Assembly: GCA_008508345.1 (NCBI GenBank)
Contig: QNGE01002406.1
Coordinates: 1-64,000 of the forward strand
Direction: 5' to 3'
From: Paragonimus westermani
Lineage: Eukaryota > Platyhelminthes > Trematoda > Plagiorchiida > Troglotrematidae
DNA length: 64,000 nt
The notes beneath the pieces were generated by a model that was not told the DNA's origin, searched no databases, and saw only the letters and a program-made list of their open reading frames with translations. This document shows positions 37,936 through 51,585 of this stretch, one piece after another (the first letter of the stretch is position 1; every line of letters starts with the position of its first letter). A program made the translations under genes and the position numbers.

Positions 37936-38455
37936 GTGGTGCTACTATGACCTTCCGAAGGGTAGTGTGAACTCTGTAGAAAGTGTGAATTATGCTGCAG
38001 CCTCATCGGCAAGTATGTGTAAATTGACTATTCTGAGTTACGATCAAATTAGCAAATAATAAGTAAAACAAATCGAATTGTTTACCGTTGTTAGTTCAGA
38101 CGTCACGTGCATCCAGAACTTATAATTTCAAGCAGTATTACGCTAGTACACCAACCAAACGTCTCAAGCTTAGGTGCCCCTCTTTATAGATTACATGTGT
38201 TGCTTTGTTCATTTTACTTTTTGCCAGTAACCCAGAAGAAAATTGTTCGAGCATGCTCACTGAACAGTGACACAAAACTGCCTTGATCCGTCGTCTCCTT
38301 TTTCAAAACATAAGTGCCTAAAGGCAGGAATTTTGATAATTTACATCAACCCTCTCATGACTCATTCCTTTGAAACCCATCAAAATTCTATAGTGAAATT
38401 CGGAAGAAAACGGGAAATATACGTCTTGCCAGGTTCTTTCGTCATGAACACATAC

Positions 38456-38753
38456 CGCAATGAGCTGCGGGTTTTCAGCAGGCAGATTCTTGTTCTTTCT
38501 GGCAACAGTTTGCCAGCTGTGAAAGATTACGAGCTGAATTTCGGCCAGATGAATACAGAAAACAAGTATTGGTATAAATGATCTATTTTTGACGCTCTCA
38601 TCAGTCGCGCAAGTTGCAACAACCATCACAATTTCTTTAGGAACCGCAAAATTTCTGGGAATCAATGCAAACGTGTACAACGCCTGCATCTCCAGTAGAA
38701 TCTCGACAGTCTCAACATCACAGTTGTTTCCGCACGCATTATTGTGACCGATG
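38456..38753 (-). CDS. Candidate exon, unknown protein
   Basis: The minus strand stays open for 147 codons (38,318-38,761), the longest run in the window, which alone is within chance. Inside it, an acceptor-like gttaattgtcaag and a strong donor GCG|GTATGT delimit 298 bp. The peptide includes CDVETVEILLEMQALYTFAL and FCIHLAEIQLVIFHSW, alternating hydrophobic stretches as in a mixed alpha/beta domain. I considered a remote likeness to meiosis-1-arresting-protein (M1AP) sequences together with the 40.6-kb candidate, but it is too weak to name. Confidence 0.25.
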
Positions 38754-38769
38754 CTTGACAATTAACACG

Positions 38770-40620
38770 AATTCATTGAATGCGAGCAACCGATAATATC
38801 CACAATGTTCGAGCACACTGAACTGAACTCTACACTTTCATCAACGTTTGGTGATAAACATACGCTTTTAGCAGTTTGAATCATCAATTACGCGTTTCCG
38901 GCTTTAGTTCCCCGGAACCGTTCACAAAAATGGTTAGATCATCGGCAATTTTCGTAAGATTTATTGGTTAGCATAAATAGAGTCAATTGTTCATCTATTA
39001 GTCAGGGCGTTCGTTTTTAAACTGGAACAAAATATTGCCACTCATCAGTTTTCTATGGTCATTTCCTTTAGGTGGTTAAGTTTTCTTCAAGTTAGTAAAT
39101 TAAACGTGCTTAGTTCCTTGTAAATAAATTGAACTGGATGGAAGTCTCTAGGATAGGTCAACAGATGGTTCGCTGGATTCTACAATTAATCCAAACTCGA
39201 CGGCTGGATCAGACTGTGAGGTGACAAATATGATACTGACTCAGACTTAGTATCAGATTTGATATAATGAATTTCCCAACTTAACGTGTAAGACAGATGG
39301 ATGCTTTTTTAAACAAGCAAACTACAATCTACATCAAGCCATCCAACAAAGAAGGACCAACCTTGTGAACACGCCGTGCTACCTGGCTTCCATGCACATT
39401 CTTCCCTATTGAACAACCATCAACTCACTGTAGAATCAATTTTCCCTCACCAATAGCTTTCGTTTCTTGTCCAACTTTTTATCAGCTAACAAAGTCTGTT
39501 CTTTTTTTCCAGTTGTACTGACATTTTTGCTGTTTTGTTCAGTTTGGCCACACGTATTCTCCGGCTGTTTTGATTCGATTGATTGAGTAGACATGTTTTA
39601 TGGCCAAATTCTGTAAGGAAAATGACATCCAGATCGTGAAGTCCAACAAGTAGACAATAGACGGACTGTGCACAATGTGTGTAACAGACAACGATGCAAC
39701 ACGCCTACGAATGTTAACTGTGGACTGTTTAAACGTACAGAATTATATACCACAATAAAATCAGGGTTTAGAAATCACAATTCAGTAAATATCGAGTCAC
39801 CAGACAGGATGGCAGACATTTAATTTATTTTACGCGCGGTGTGCTGTCATTTTCTTGCTGCAGTTCCCACCACAAAGGCCTCTCGTTCCGCACTGTAAAC
39901 GGGACACAAAAAGTCATTGTTTGGCTAACCGTGTATTGTATCTTTCGATCATTCCTGGTGGTCGATGAACTTTACTCTCCTCGGTTATTTGTTGTAATGT
40001 TGCCTGATGGTTACGTGCCCGTTGTTGGACAGCTATTGATAAGACTTGTGCGACCCTGTCTTCAACAGTATGTGCTTCATATCCACGTAATTATGCACCA
40101 GTGGATGGAGTGATAAGTCACTTGCTTCTTCGGGAGAGTTGGAATATAGGCCGTTTAATTTGAATCATTAATTGTACAGAGCACAAATGTCGTTTGGCTA
40201 AGGTACACATAAAGTTGACCTGAACGGCGGTTGTAAAAACTAATTTCTTGAAAAATGATGATGGAGAATCAACTGCCATTTAAATCTTATAGAAATTCGA
40301 TTCTAGCAAACCTGATCACACTTCTACTGGCAAAGGCAAAATTATGTGTGCAATTAATAAAATTAGCTACAGTCTAACTTTATTTTTTTCATTACCCTGG
40401 ATACGCAGTTTCTCACTGGGAAATTCAGGAGGTGACTCTTCTTGTGGTCTACCCTAATGCTGGGCCAAAATTGGATAGTTTTCTTTAAAGTTCCCATTCA
40501 GAAATAATGTCATAAACATTCGGAATGCTTTCGCAACGTCAAAAAGGCAAGAAAATCCTTAAACAAATGGGATTGCTTTCAAGAAGAGCTGGAAATTATT
40601 ATTGGGCTCGGCAATAGTAG
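38770..40620. other. Unassigned region
   Basis: No supported feature. A plus-strand frame at 39,841-40,113 (90 codons) is unrecognised. Confidence 0.5.
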
Positions 40621-40627
40621 ACGACGT

Positions 40628-40923
40628 TTATGTGAACAGTAACACAGTCACGATTTCTAGGTGCGAGTTGCGACGATTCAGGGTAGGTTGAAATTGCGTA
40701 CACACTTCCTCAAGACGTCGGGTTATTGCTGAATTTAATGTGGGTAACATGCCTTTTGTATCTATTAACGGAGTATTCACAAACACTGTATGAATCTTGA
40801 GTACATTTAATCGATCAAGTGATTGAAGTCTGGGCGCGATATATTGTCTTTCACAACCTTCTATCATCACAGAGAACTGATAATCTATTTCGTCAGACAA
40901 TACGTCACAAAGAGGAAGATAAA
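40628..40923 (-). CDS. Candidate exon, unknown protein
   Basis: A very good acceptor (agatcttttttgacag) ends at 40,924 on the minus strand. The following frame is open for about 97 codons to a stop at 40,628. A possible donor, ATC|GTGACT, lies near its end. The peptide contains FSVMIEGCERQYIAPRLQSL and ends NSHLEIVTVLLF, consistent with a strand-rich Rossmann-like fold. A faint likeness to the von Willebrand A-like part of M1AP was noted but is not relied on. Confidence 0.27.
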
Positions 40924-40939
40924 CTGTCAAAAAAGATCT

Positions 40940-41645
40940 ATGTTACAACAAATTTCTCCACAACTTTGCAGGTTCTCCGGCTGATTACCTAGATGTGAAA
41001 TTGACAAAACCTGCTTTGCTCATAGGTTCTACCCACAGACAGATACACACAGACTTTATGGATGTGCCAACACACATCTAGTTAGTTAATCTTGACACAT
41101 ACCCCACCATATTCTGGTACTTTCCAAATTCAGTATTTAAGCCGTTATTAGATTGAACACGCAGGTATTTGTAACCATATTGTTAACGATAATAGAGTAA
41201 AACCCATACGAGTTTTTCACGGGATCAAACGCGTTTTGCTTATAAAATGAACCGATGCCCTGAAATTTTCATCTTAAAAAACGCGACAACTATGATAATG
41301 GAAATCTGGTTGGCTATGGAAAGAAATCATACGGCAGGTTGACCACAAAGCCAAGTCAGCATTAGGGGTTCACAGTTTCAGATTATAAAACCAAATGCCT
41401 TCCTGTTTAGTAGTGAACGCAAATCAGTACCCGATTTTTTGATTATGATCACCTTTGTTAAATCACTCTTGTCGATTTAGGACAACCCACTCAATGACAA
41501 ATAACCAGTTGTTCAGATACTTCTGATTCCCACTGTAAGGTTAATAAAACTATCTGCAAAGATCAGGAAACGTTAGAGAATACAATCGAAATGATTAGAA
41601 ATTATGCGGTACTACTGACAAAAACTAAAGTAAGACCTTCTTATT
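40940..41645. other. Unassigned region
   Basis: Nothing supported between the two candidate exons; it would be an intron if both belong to one gene. Confidence 0.45.
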
Positions 41646-41647
41646 AC

Positions 41648-41842
41648 CATGAGTGAGAGTCAACCAGACACTTCAGTATTGTATCCGGAAGGGCGTTTAG
41701 AATGCAGCCATGAAACAGATTTCGCAAACTGAGGACTAATGAACGGGAAATTTGCTCCCACAGAAAATCCAGTATAGACGTAGGTAAGGACTTGCCAAAC
41801 ATTTCCAAGCAACATTGTTTTAACAGGCACTTAACGCTGACT
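41648..41842 (-). CDS. Candidate 195-bp exon, helical Leu-rich peptide
   Basis: This is the best-delimited candidate. The minus strand shows a strong acceptor (acttgttttcttgtttag) ending at 41,843, 195 bp of open frame, and a good donor ATG|GTAATA at 41,648. The 64-residue peptide is Leu-rich and helical looking (CLLKQCCLEMFGKSLP, then WEQISRSLVLSLRNLFHGC), like a HEAT or armadillo repeat, with several Cys. No specific family is recognised. Neighbouring candidates on the same strand at 40.6 and 49.2 kb are compatible with one gene, although the phases were not reconciled. Confidence 0.3.
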
Positions 41843-41859
41843 CTAAACAAGAAAACAAG

Positions 41860-44800
41860 TGCATTCTCTCTGTGGGCCGTGAAACAAAATTCAGGACAGC
41901 CTTTTTACAAAAAAACAAGTGTTCTTCAGTAAACTCAACATCTCACTGCTCACCAAAGATGGAAGGACAAAGGTGCGATACAAACTTCAGTAAGTTCAGC
42001 AAACTGTATAGAGTGGATTGGTTGTATATATGATTTCTATAGACAGGATGTGAAAACTCTCTTCCAGCTCTATCACGGAATCAGACAGGGTGATGCTCAC
42101 GACTACACTCTGAGAGGCATCAATTAGTGTGGTCTACAGAGCTAGGTACACAGGAATATATATACATGCACAGGGGATGAACTCAGGGCTACATGTTTCG
42201 TTTTGTCGATTGGAGCTTACCAGCTATGGTGTTTTTCTGAAAGTAGATTCCAGGAGTGGAGAATTCAATGGACGCCCGTATTCAGTACGATCACCAGTTA
42301 AGTTTGCTGTAATTTTTCCGTATGTGAAATAACATCGAAATCTCATGGGGAACTAAGTTGAAGTCGAGCAGCCTGATCAACGTGAAATAACCTTTCAGCA
42401 GCCGATCATGTCTAACTGAAAAATTATTGATCTTTTTTTATATATGATACCAGCATAGAGATTCCATGGCAGACAGTGTACACACTAAGTGGAATCTTCA
42501 AATAGTCCGACCGTAAGAACCAGGGCAGTCATGAAAAGTCATCTTGTTGCTTCAGTCCAATTGCAGTTTGTAGTGTGTTGAAGTGTGCTAATATTAAGAT
42601 CATTAACGCTATTTTTTGTCAACTGTTTGCATTCATTCACAATCTTCTTACTGGTGTTCTTCGACAAAATTTTCCGTGAAACTGCTGTGAACCCATATAG
42701 GCTTAATCCTTTCTTATTTGTAAATATTTTAAGAATGATATGAATTACTTTTCGGCCCGATCTTATAGGTGGAATGTTTCATCTACCGGCACTAATATCA
42801 GCTTATGTGAGATATTTTGTTCTTGCCTCACCATGTCTATAACCTTTATTACCCTCATTGAAACTTTTGCTAAAACTACCGAACAGGTTTCAATATCAGT
42901 CAGTTGTTATTTAAAGTATTACACCTGTGTATTATTTTTAGTGATGTAACGATTACTTCTTGTCCACGAACACAGTCACGGGAAACGATGGCCAGCTTGC
43001 CACCGCCGGTACGCACATCTGATGCAGCGAGTGGGCGGCAATCGCAAAATTCTGATTAACTGAAAGAACATTAAGATAAATTACTTCCGGTAGTGGACTA
43101 ATGAATTTGCGTGATATATATCTGTGCAAAAATCAAAAAATTATACGAAATCAAATATTCCTTATTGCGAAGTATATTAAAAAATTGCTACGGTACAAAT
43201 TAATCATAGCAGACCATGTGAGTGCTATACAATAAATGTTGGGATTATTCTACTCGAAAACTGTGAACGGTGTGCTAGTCGTTCACAGACTGATAATGAG
43301 TTATGTTGTCGACATTTACATTCTACAAAAGTTGATGCGATTCGTTAAATCCAGTATATTTTTCTCCCTGTATTATTGTTGATCTCCACAAGTAATGTAT
43401 AAATCGTTTCCAGGGGTCAGCTCGAATACCTAAAAGGGCTACTTTTAATTCAATGTTGTTTGAATTTTGTTGGGTTAGAGTGGGACTCAAGCTGGAAACC
43501 AGCTACCAATATACAATAACCACCTGGTCAACATCATTTAATATATTGGTTTACGCGTTTTTATACGAAATAGCATTAAAAAACATCTTCATTGTGTAAC
43601 AGAGAGTATCGGCCCACTAAATAAACTATCAGTCTTAAACAGGTGTACCACCGTGTTTTCTGTTAAGGTTCGGACGTTATTTCAGGCGTAAGTTATCTCA
43701 GCACTTACTTAAAGTTGAAAGCAATCATCCCGTTCGCATCACATCTGAGGGAAAAAAAATATCCTTCACTAATTCAGCCTGTTGTAGACAGTTCTAAGAG
43801 TGACGTCCTCGATCACCAGCTCATCACCTGAGACGACGGTTATTGATCACAACCAAGAGAACCGGTGCTTCTGAAACGCCCATATTTTTCTATACACTAG
43901 TTTTAATTAGACCATACACACAAATTTAAGTGCGACTACAAACGAAAGTAGATTATTGGTAAATACATCCCTCAAACTTTATAATAAAGCGCAATATCAC
44001 CAAACAAGTTATCACATGAATGCACAGAGAAGTGTCGTGCTTACTTGACTTTACGAAGAACGTTGTAACTCATAGGCGTGTGGGTTATTAACTGGACCAC
44101 AAACCGTTGTGATGTAAACCCGTCTGACATAGCCCAAGAATTGTAGACACAATTTTGTATCTCACTTCTGTCCTTCAAATCGTTCACAGTTGATCACAGC
44201 TCTCCCATTCCCATTGACGTTTCAGCAAACACCCTTCAGTTAGAGGTATTCAACTCGGGCTTTGCTCCCATTAAAGCTTGTCACTAGCACGTATACGTAT
44301 CGTGGTCACTATCAATGCTGTGACCATCTTTTGACGGGATAATGGTGGTGTTCGGATATTTATTGATCTAAGGTCTACATAAAGATGCAGTCCGGTGTAC
44401 CCTAATGTGAAGCAGGCTAGTTCCTTTTCTGACCAGGCTGCTGACAAAGGCTGAGATGAGTTGTCTGCTCACACAAATACATCGATAGATGGTCGGTCAC
44501 ATTAGTACACTTATCGTGAGTTTCAATTTGCTTTGCTCAGCATTGCAACAATTCGGTTGTCTAGGTTGCGTAGACCAATCCGAATTTAGGTGGTCTTCAG
44601 TGAGTTTGAAGAAAAAGTGTGAAATAGAACGACCGGTGGTAGTGGTCATCAATGATATTCATACGTAGAAGATCAAAGGGACAAAACAGGTAAATTACTA
44701 AGCCATTTTTTAAACTATCACAATTGTCGATGCCGTTACTTTTGTTTTCAAAAACACACTGTTACTAGTGAATGAACGACACAATGAGTAACCAACTCGA

Positions 44801-47365
44801 GCTGTGTGTCTATCCAGAAGAACACATACATCCAAATCCACCGGAGTACGTATGGCGTGGATTAACGTGCCGGATGATTGAAACTTTTAGGTTGAGGTGA
44901 ACAACAACAAAACGACTGTGTAATTTCTCTATAGTCACTTTACACGCTGCCATCTGCAAACCTGACCCGATGCTGTGCACAGCCTCAATTTTTACACATA
45001 ACTGGCATCGGTGCAATCTGCCTGTTTCTAATACCACAGAGACCGATCAACAGGTTGGTTACTGGAAAATTTGAAGATCATATTTTTCCAGTGGTGGTTG
45101 TCTATTAACTATCTTTAACAAATGAGACCATATCATGAACGTCGAAACCAGATGCGGCTGAACGTCCTCCCATGCGGAATTTCAGCGCAAACATATGGTG
45201 TGCTAACGTTTCATATTTATGAGAGAAATTAATATAATTGGGGGTATTTTCCGAAGCCATTTTTGAAACAGATGTTCTGGTGGTATTTGTTAATTAATCT
45301 GGATTAGTGCGGATTCTTAAAAAATGTCACGGCTCTCTCGCTGTTTTTGAAAAATTTAGGAAGCACAATTCTTCCAGGCGTTTCGGAAGTGGGTTTGATC
45401 GTACTTCTGTCACAATAAAACATAGCATTAACCTAGTTGAACATTGTATATGTGTAAGCAGATGGATGCATTCGATTTAATGGAATTCAACAGATTTTAT
45501 CGTCGAGTTAGTTACATTGTTCCTATAGAATCAGCTTCGACTGAGTTATACGATGGGCTTCGTTTTTATCGTGTCGTATGCGTGTTAGCATCCGAAAGTC
45601 TACTGTGGTGAAGGACAGGGCTGACCAAATAGAGAAGAGAAACTGTTAGACACTAAGCGATCAAATGTGAATGATGGTCAACTTGAAAATAAAACAAATC
45701 CCCGACTACTCATCTGTAAACTAAGCGTTGTGTTACCTGCTTTTATGTCATAAGTTAACCATGCACTGAGGCCTGATTGGAGTATTTTGCTAGAACAGAA
45801 GCCCACCTAATCTTACTTAAAAGACTGTAATTACCATAAGCAAAAATCGTCGGTTGCTAAGGTATCGCGAGGTTGTCACATTTGATCCCGAGACATCTTT
45901 TCCTGGATATTTGGCTATGACAATATATATTTCTACATTTTTGGAATTCCCGAAGTTTTAGTATGAAAGCCTCGTCTTCCTAGGTCTCCTTGTAGCATTA
46001 AGTTGTTAGAAGTTTTTCTAAATATCTCACCCCAGGTTTTGAACGTGAGTTTAAGGTAAATGTTGGAAAAATTTTGACCAAAACTTTTCTACTGGGTTCA
46101 GGAACCCGGTTGCTTATAACGGATGACTGCCAGAGGGAAGTAAAATACGGAGCTCATAAGTTACCTGAAATCACAGTGGCAGGCATGAAAGTAGATATTC
46201 ATGCATCCTTGTTTCAAGTGTACTTGAAAAGATTTTTGCGCGTTTATTTTTTCAGCAACTGAAATTTATGGTATTTGTGGTCAACGGAACGACACGGACA
46301 AAATGTTGGCCTCCAGTTTTCCAGATGGACTAGCAACGGTTTTCATACAAACCCATCGAAGCTGCCACTCACTTGGTCCAGTTAACAGGCCTAGTCCACG
46401 GCAACGTCACGAGCACATCTGGTATTAATATGAAACCTGACTTTTGTGCTGGACTTAGTGGACCACCACTCATTCAAAGAGTTATGACAATTCGGGTTGT
46501 TAGATTGTTCTGACTATGTTGGCAGTGCCCTGGAAGTACTGGTTATCAGACAAATGCTGTGATACAGCGGTTTTCCAAGTTTTAGTTCACGATCTACTAG
46601 GCATTTCAAGTACCCCAGGGGTCGAATCCTAGCCAACTTTGGCTGCAGAAGAATGAGTTGTCATTTACACTGATTATCTATGTTGGGAAAGACAGCATAT
46701 GGAACATTTTTATTCCTCAAGAGAGAACCAATACGTGTATTGCAATGTGTTGATACTACTATCCTACTATGCTATTATTCATGAAATACCTGAAGCATGC
46801 ATGTTATGTACAGTAAACAAAAGATACTGGCAGGGATTAGACACACATGTGTCTACACTAAGTATAGTACCATCAACACTGTGGGAATCTGATGGTTTGC
46901 TCCGATCACCTGTGAGGTCCGAGCAATGCAAAGGTCAATAGTATTGGGAAAAAACATTCCGAATTAGGTGAGCGAAATGATCTCCTGACGTGCTGTTGCA
47001 AAGTGTCTAACAACCGAGGAGGTGGAGGTTCGAGAAACGTGCACACCGGTAACAGATTGTTATATCAACAAGTATTTTAGCTCTCCTGGGCATTTTCTGA
47101 CACTTAGTGAGACAGCTGGTTGCCGGTTCTGGTTATGAAGTCACTGCTAATCTGGTAGGCAACGTAAAAGGCAGAATATTCTAACAAACTGCGCTAGCGA
47201 TTGTTTGGAACTCATCCGTTGGTAGCACGGCCCAAGCGCACCCTAAAAAGTGCAGAAGCAAGTGATAAGGAAGATTACAACTTTCGCCTGAGGTCAAGTA
47301 TTACTGTTGTGAACCCAGAAGGCGGATGACACATAGGTTACTTTACTGGAGAAACCAACACACTA
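41860..47365. other. Unassigned region, mostly AT-rich
   Basis: No family was recognised. Weak points: a plus-strand peptide with HGIRQGDAHD at about 42,075-42,105 (rejected as an RT); a plus-strand segment 42,769-42,884 bounded by tag and cag|gttt; a minus-strand frame 44,810-45,037 with a Met preceded by tttgcag; and a plus-strand frame 46,699-46,941. Each could be an exon or chance. Confidence 0.45.
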
Positions 47366-47369
47366 GTTA

Positions 47370-47625
47370 AGCGTCTGAGCACGACTAGAAACGGAAACAC
47401 TCATTTGCACACCATAATCTTCTGAGGATACTCCAGTCGCTCTAGACAACATGTATCAGTTACGTCGTGTAGCGAAAGCCATTATATGTCATTCTGCCCT
47501 ACAACGATCCATCCCGTATCTCTGTCGTATTTATCACGCGATTATCTCGATCCGCGATCATCTCGATCCATGCTGCTACTGAATGGTGGTGTGAGTAGTA
47601 TGGTGCGACCGTGTCTCCTCACTAC
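47370..47625 (+). repeat. Diverged dispersed repeat C, copy 3
   Basis: It matches 16,080-16,330 through cactcatttgcacacca (47,399-47,415), and through ggtggtgtgagtagtatggtgcgaccg (47,584-47,610) before a ctcactacac block. A local duplication, gattatctcgatccgc then gatcatctcgatccat (about 47,541-47,572), lies between these landmarks and is not seen in the other copies. Class unknown. Confidence 0.5.
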
Positions 47626-47639
47626 ACTACCAACTGAAT

Positions 47640-49190
47640 GTGGAAAATTGAGAGATACTTCTTTTTTGAGACGTCTGAACTCGCTCGTTGCACTTGTACA
47701 TCATACTGTGAGCTCCTGCCACTTTTTCCAGAGTGTCCACTTAACAGCATTATTTTCGTTGACATCACCTGTCCCATCTGCAGCTTATAGGGGTTGCATG
47801 TGTGGATGACTGTATGAAACCAAGTCGTCATCGCATATCGCTTGCATGCAATCGAGGCAAAACTAGGGGGCTGAATCTATTGTTTTTCCTTTCTTAGACT
47901 GTTGTCTGACCTCCGAATTGATCAGGAACGCAGAACTGATGGGTCCATGTTTCACTGTCAAGTCCAGCCAACGGATCAATGTCAATCGAGTGTAGGGGTA
48001 ACGCCAAATAACTCGGAAGGCGCCAGCAATTCAATCCACTCCACTATCAGAAGTTGGCGACTGCTGCGACACTGGTTTTTAATGCGGTATTGATTTGAAC
48101 CACAATAAACAAAATATATTGCAAAAATCAACTAGGTTTCTTCGTGGAAACCTCAATCCTTCAGTATCCTTAGATTGAATGTTGCGTGCCGCCAAACGAA
48201 CATTGACCGTATAACTGAAGTAGTCCATAACAATGTAACAGTCGGACCGAAACCAAGGTCAGCATATAGGTCGGACGGTGCACTAAGGAAAATTTAGCCG
48301 CTACATTAACAGAAAACAAAGTTAGGGCCAGTTTAATAGAGCGGGAACTACTCACTGAAAAAAGCATTATTTCCCGGGTTAATAATTAACAGAAAATTGC
48401 CCTAGAATCTGAAATCATAGTTCGTTTGTATCCACTAGGGAAGTTCCGTTGATACGATAAGAAAAATAGTGAATAGTATGTCGCATTTCATGGAGATTGA
48501 TGACAATGTCTAATATAAATAATCATCGAATGAATTCAGGCCAGCTGCACAATGCTATGCGAATTGCTCGTCAACTTTTGGGTTGGCAAACAGAATATTC
48601 ACTAATATGGACTGGAACGTAGAACCGGCGAAATGAAGGGCGGATGATATTGCAAAGTGTAAAGAAAACTGTTGGATCGGCTACAAATTGAACACAAACG
48701 ACTGATGAGTTTAACAAGTCACGACCAAGCTAATCCAATACACTTCAATGAGTGGACAAAATTCCATCAACCAAGCAGGCTGCAGAAAGCCAATACCGCA
48801 CCGTGTTCCGGTGCAATGCTGAAAGGCTGTGTCGTAAATGGTTCTGCTCAAACTCTTTATGTCCTCTGACGTTACTCTGAGGTCTTGTCGCATACATAAC
48901 AGAAATCATGCTGTAAAGGGAACATACGTTTCTTGACTAATTATTTTCTACCATTCAATGTGACATCCCATGAGAGAACTGACAACTACTTCGACACGTT
49001 CTGTCATGACTAGTTGCAATCTATTAATCATTAAACCTACTAATCAGACTTCTAATAATTTGGAAAAATTGAATTGTATTGATTAATCGAAATGTTACAG
49101 AGACCCCCCTTTTAAATGGATTATTTGTAAGGGAACAACACAGCCTGTGGGACAAATCTTATTCTGCAAATCTGAAGCAAACCGAGTGCA
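47640..49190. other. Unassigned region
   Basis: Nothing was recognised. A ctgatgag sequence near 48,701 was tested as a hammerhead core and failed. Confidence 0.5.
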
Positions 49191-49193
49191 CAC

Positions 49194-49299
49194 CTTCTGA
49201 TCCGGTTCTAACAGTGCCTGCAGAATACCGATTATAATTCTGGACAATTTTATTGCGATTTGTGCAATAAAAAGTTCCGAGCTTAGTAAAAACATTTCT
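49194..49299 (-). CDS. Candidate 106-bp exon, helical peptide
   Basis: On the minus strand an open frame ends at an excellent donor, CAGAAG|GTGTGC (49,194). A possible acceptor (catgttttgag) lies 106 bp upstream, with a moderate pyrimidine tract. The peptide EMFLLSSELFIAQIAIKLSR is followed by IIIGILQALLEPDQK and is strongly helical and hydrophobic. A second frame is also open but gives a much less protein-like composition. The family is unknown. Confidence 0.25.
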
Positions 49300-49419
49300 C
49301 TCAAAACATGTGTGCAACCTCGACAAAACGATGTCAATCGGTGCAAGCCCTGTGAACGAGTGCATGTCCAATAAATCTGCACACTCCATGTCGTCAACTC
49401 TCCAGGCAATATTAAAACA

Positions 49420-50250
49420 TGTGCATGGTGTTGGTCAGAACAGCTGTTACCCCATGACTACAAGGCAGGATAACAACGTGTCCAAAGGATTACAGCATAG
49501 CACCCGGTTAGTCTTATTTAAAAAAACACAACGGGGTATGTTGGCTGCATCTTTTTGAATTCCAGTGTTTTTTGCGTCACTGAAGTATCCGGCACCGTAG
49601 CAAATTTGAGCGTGACTGCTTTGAAGTACTGTATCTTACTGTCCTTCACTATATGGTTTTGACTTGGACAGTTAGTTGCTTGTATCTTACTTGTTTAACT
49701 GTTTGGGTGTTCGAATCGGCACAATCTCAACGAAGCTGAAGAAACTAAGCCATCTTATTCAAAGGTGCTGGTTACATGACAATTTCTATCAATCCTACGA
49801 TTATTCACACTAATAACCGATCTGAAATGCGATTCATTTCAATACCTATCAGACAGGAATAGAGGTCAGAGAATACATGACTGACGACGCTTTGTATTAT
49901 TTACATTGATTTGATCTCTGTATAATTTAGGTATTTTGATAATGTATCAGTGATAACCAGTCATTTTGTCGCCGTTGACCTTTAGTGTTATCAAAATTTC
50001 ACTCGTAAACTGGTAGACGAGATGTTTTTCGGTTCGAATTTAGTAGAACGCCCTGTGACACGCAGGTGTACTGGTGGGGACTTTTCAAGCTGTACATTCC
50101 AATGAGAGGTCGAGTCCATATTAACAACCTCGTCATATTCGATTATGGTTAGTGAGATATCAGTCCTCTTCCAGCAAGAAAGATTCACATGGGAACTTAT
50201 GTGTTAGCAATAAAGAGGTTCCTCGACGACTGATAGGTATGGTGTGGAGT
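49420..50250. other. Unassigned region
   Basis: AT-rich, no supported feature. Confidence 0.5.
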
Positions 50251-50253
50251 AAC

Positions 50254-50372
50254 TTGGTAATAAATTCCGTATCTGCTGCACGTACGCATTATTTCTTGTT
50301 CTGTATGGGATATCACAATCGGAAACAAGAAGGGTAGATTATATGCCGTGATTCCATTTCGTCGGGTGCACA
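50254..50372 (-). CDS. Candidate exon, unknown protein
   Basis: A strong acceptor (aaacaatcctgctttgcag) ends at 50,373 on the minus strand and opens a frame containing ITAYNLPFLFPIVI and then SHTEQEIMRTCSRYGIYYQ. A weak donor, CAA|GTTACT, at 50,254 would give 119 bp. The frame itself continues to a stop at 50,197. No family is recognised. Confidence 0.22.
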
Positions 50373-50639
50373 CTGCAAAGCAGGATTGTTTTATTTTTAT
50401 AAAGTAGAATGAAGTAATAAAAAAGATACAGCGTGTATGGCAAACCATTTGCACAGTCACTGTATGTGGGCTGTCTTGAGAAAAGTGTTAGCAAAGTATT
50501 GGATTGTGGCTGGGCAGTTTTTTCAGTGAACACAAGTGGGTACATTGTCTTTTATTCAATCAACTCAACAGTTTTGTATTCTTTGCTGCATAACAGATGT
50601 AAAACATTTTCTTTTTACTGAGAAACGGAAAAAGATTAG

Positions 50640-51580
50640 TTAACATCAACCAACTGATAGTGTTGGTGCTTTGCAGCCTGTGGTAGGGCCCATATTACAC
50701 CAACATTTTAATCTTCGTCGTGTGTAAACGCTGCTGCTACCGTAAAAAAACTACAGTGATCCACATTGAATGGAACAAATTGAAAAATGATTAAGTGTTT
50801 CTTAATTAAACTTGTGTAATATCGCCTGGAATACAGATAACCGTTGACCGTCTAACTCCCATGTGACCTTAGGATTACCGAGCACTGTTTTCTTGCCCAT
50901 AACTAAGTACAAGTGACGGGAGATGCAAACGTTAAACTAACTCAGCAAAGCGGTTGAACTAAGTTGCATTGGATTCCAGATAAACATGGCGTCTACCGAA
51001 AGCTGTCAGCATGCAGGTCATAAAAATCACCGCAAGGAAGTAATTCTTCATCGCAGGCGAATGCATACACCTTTTAATAACAGCCGTTAGAGATGTATAG
51101 ACTACGACAATTAATTCGCTCAGTTTAGCTGTGATCTTCTAGTGAAACATGTGGATGCTTCAAGTCAAGAAACAATTACATTCATATGAAGCAAAAATCC
51201 TCGGCACGTGAAGAAAGTAAATGTGAACATTATTTGTTCACAACTGTTCACTCCGTTTTTCCGCCGAAGGATATATTATGGCTGGAACTTTTTCGGATGT
51301 GCTAAAGTGACTCGCTACCCATATTACATTATAACACATGAACTAGTAGTCTAATAACGAACTAATCCGTCTCAAGTTAGTTTGGACCATCATCATTTAC
51401 GGATAACCCGTGATTGGACATTGATCATGAATACCACAAAGCTCGGTGAATGGATTCAGGTAACCATTGAGAGCCTCGAAAATTCGTCCCAAAGGGAGCG
51501 GAGGATGTTATTTCGTCGAAAAAATCAAATCAGTCTGCAAAAATTATCACCATGTAACTAAGACTATTATTCATTTTTTA
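50640..51580. other. Unassigned region
   Basis: AT-rich, no supported feature. Confidence 0.5.
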
Positions 51581-51585
51581 ATCAG

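Noticed and set aside
38590..38620. Minus-strand ctgatgagagcgtc as a hammerhead core
   Set aside because: The invariant G of GAAA is missing, and the segment lies within a better candidate exon.
38456..40923. Assignment of two candidate exons to meiosis-1-arresting protein (M1AP)
   Set aside because: The likeness is a handful of residues recalled from memory, with no diagnostic motif; not enough to name a gene.
42060..42115. HGIRQGDAHD as the RT GxRQGD motif of another element
   Set aside because: A short match to a short motif with no other RT motif on either side; expected about once by chance in a window this size.
48700..48730. Hammerhead ribozyme at ctgatgag
   Set aside because: No GAAA follows at stem II distance (cacgacc instead) and no stem I forms.
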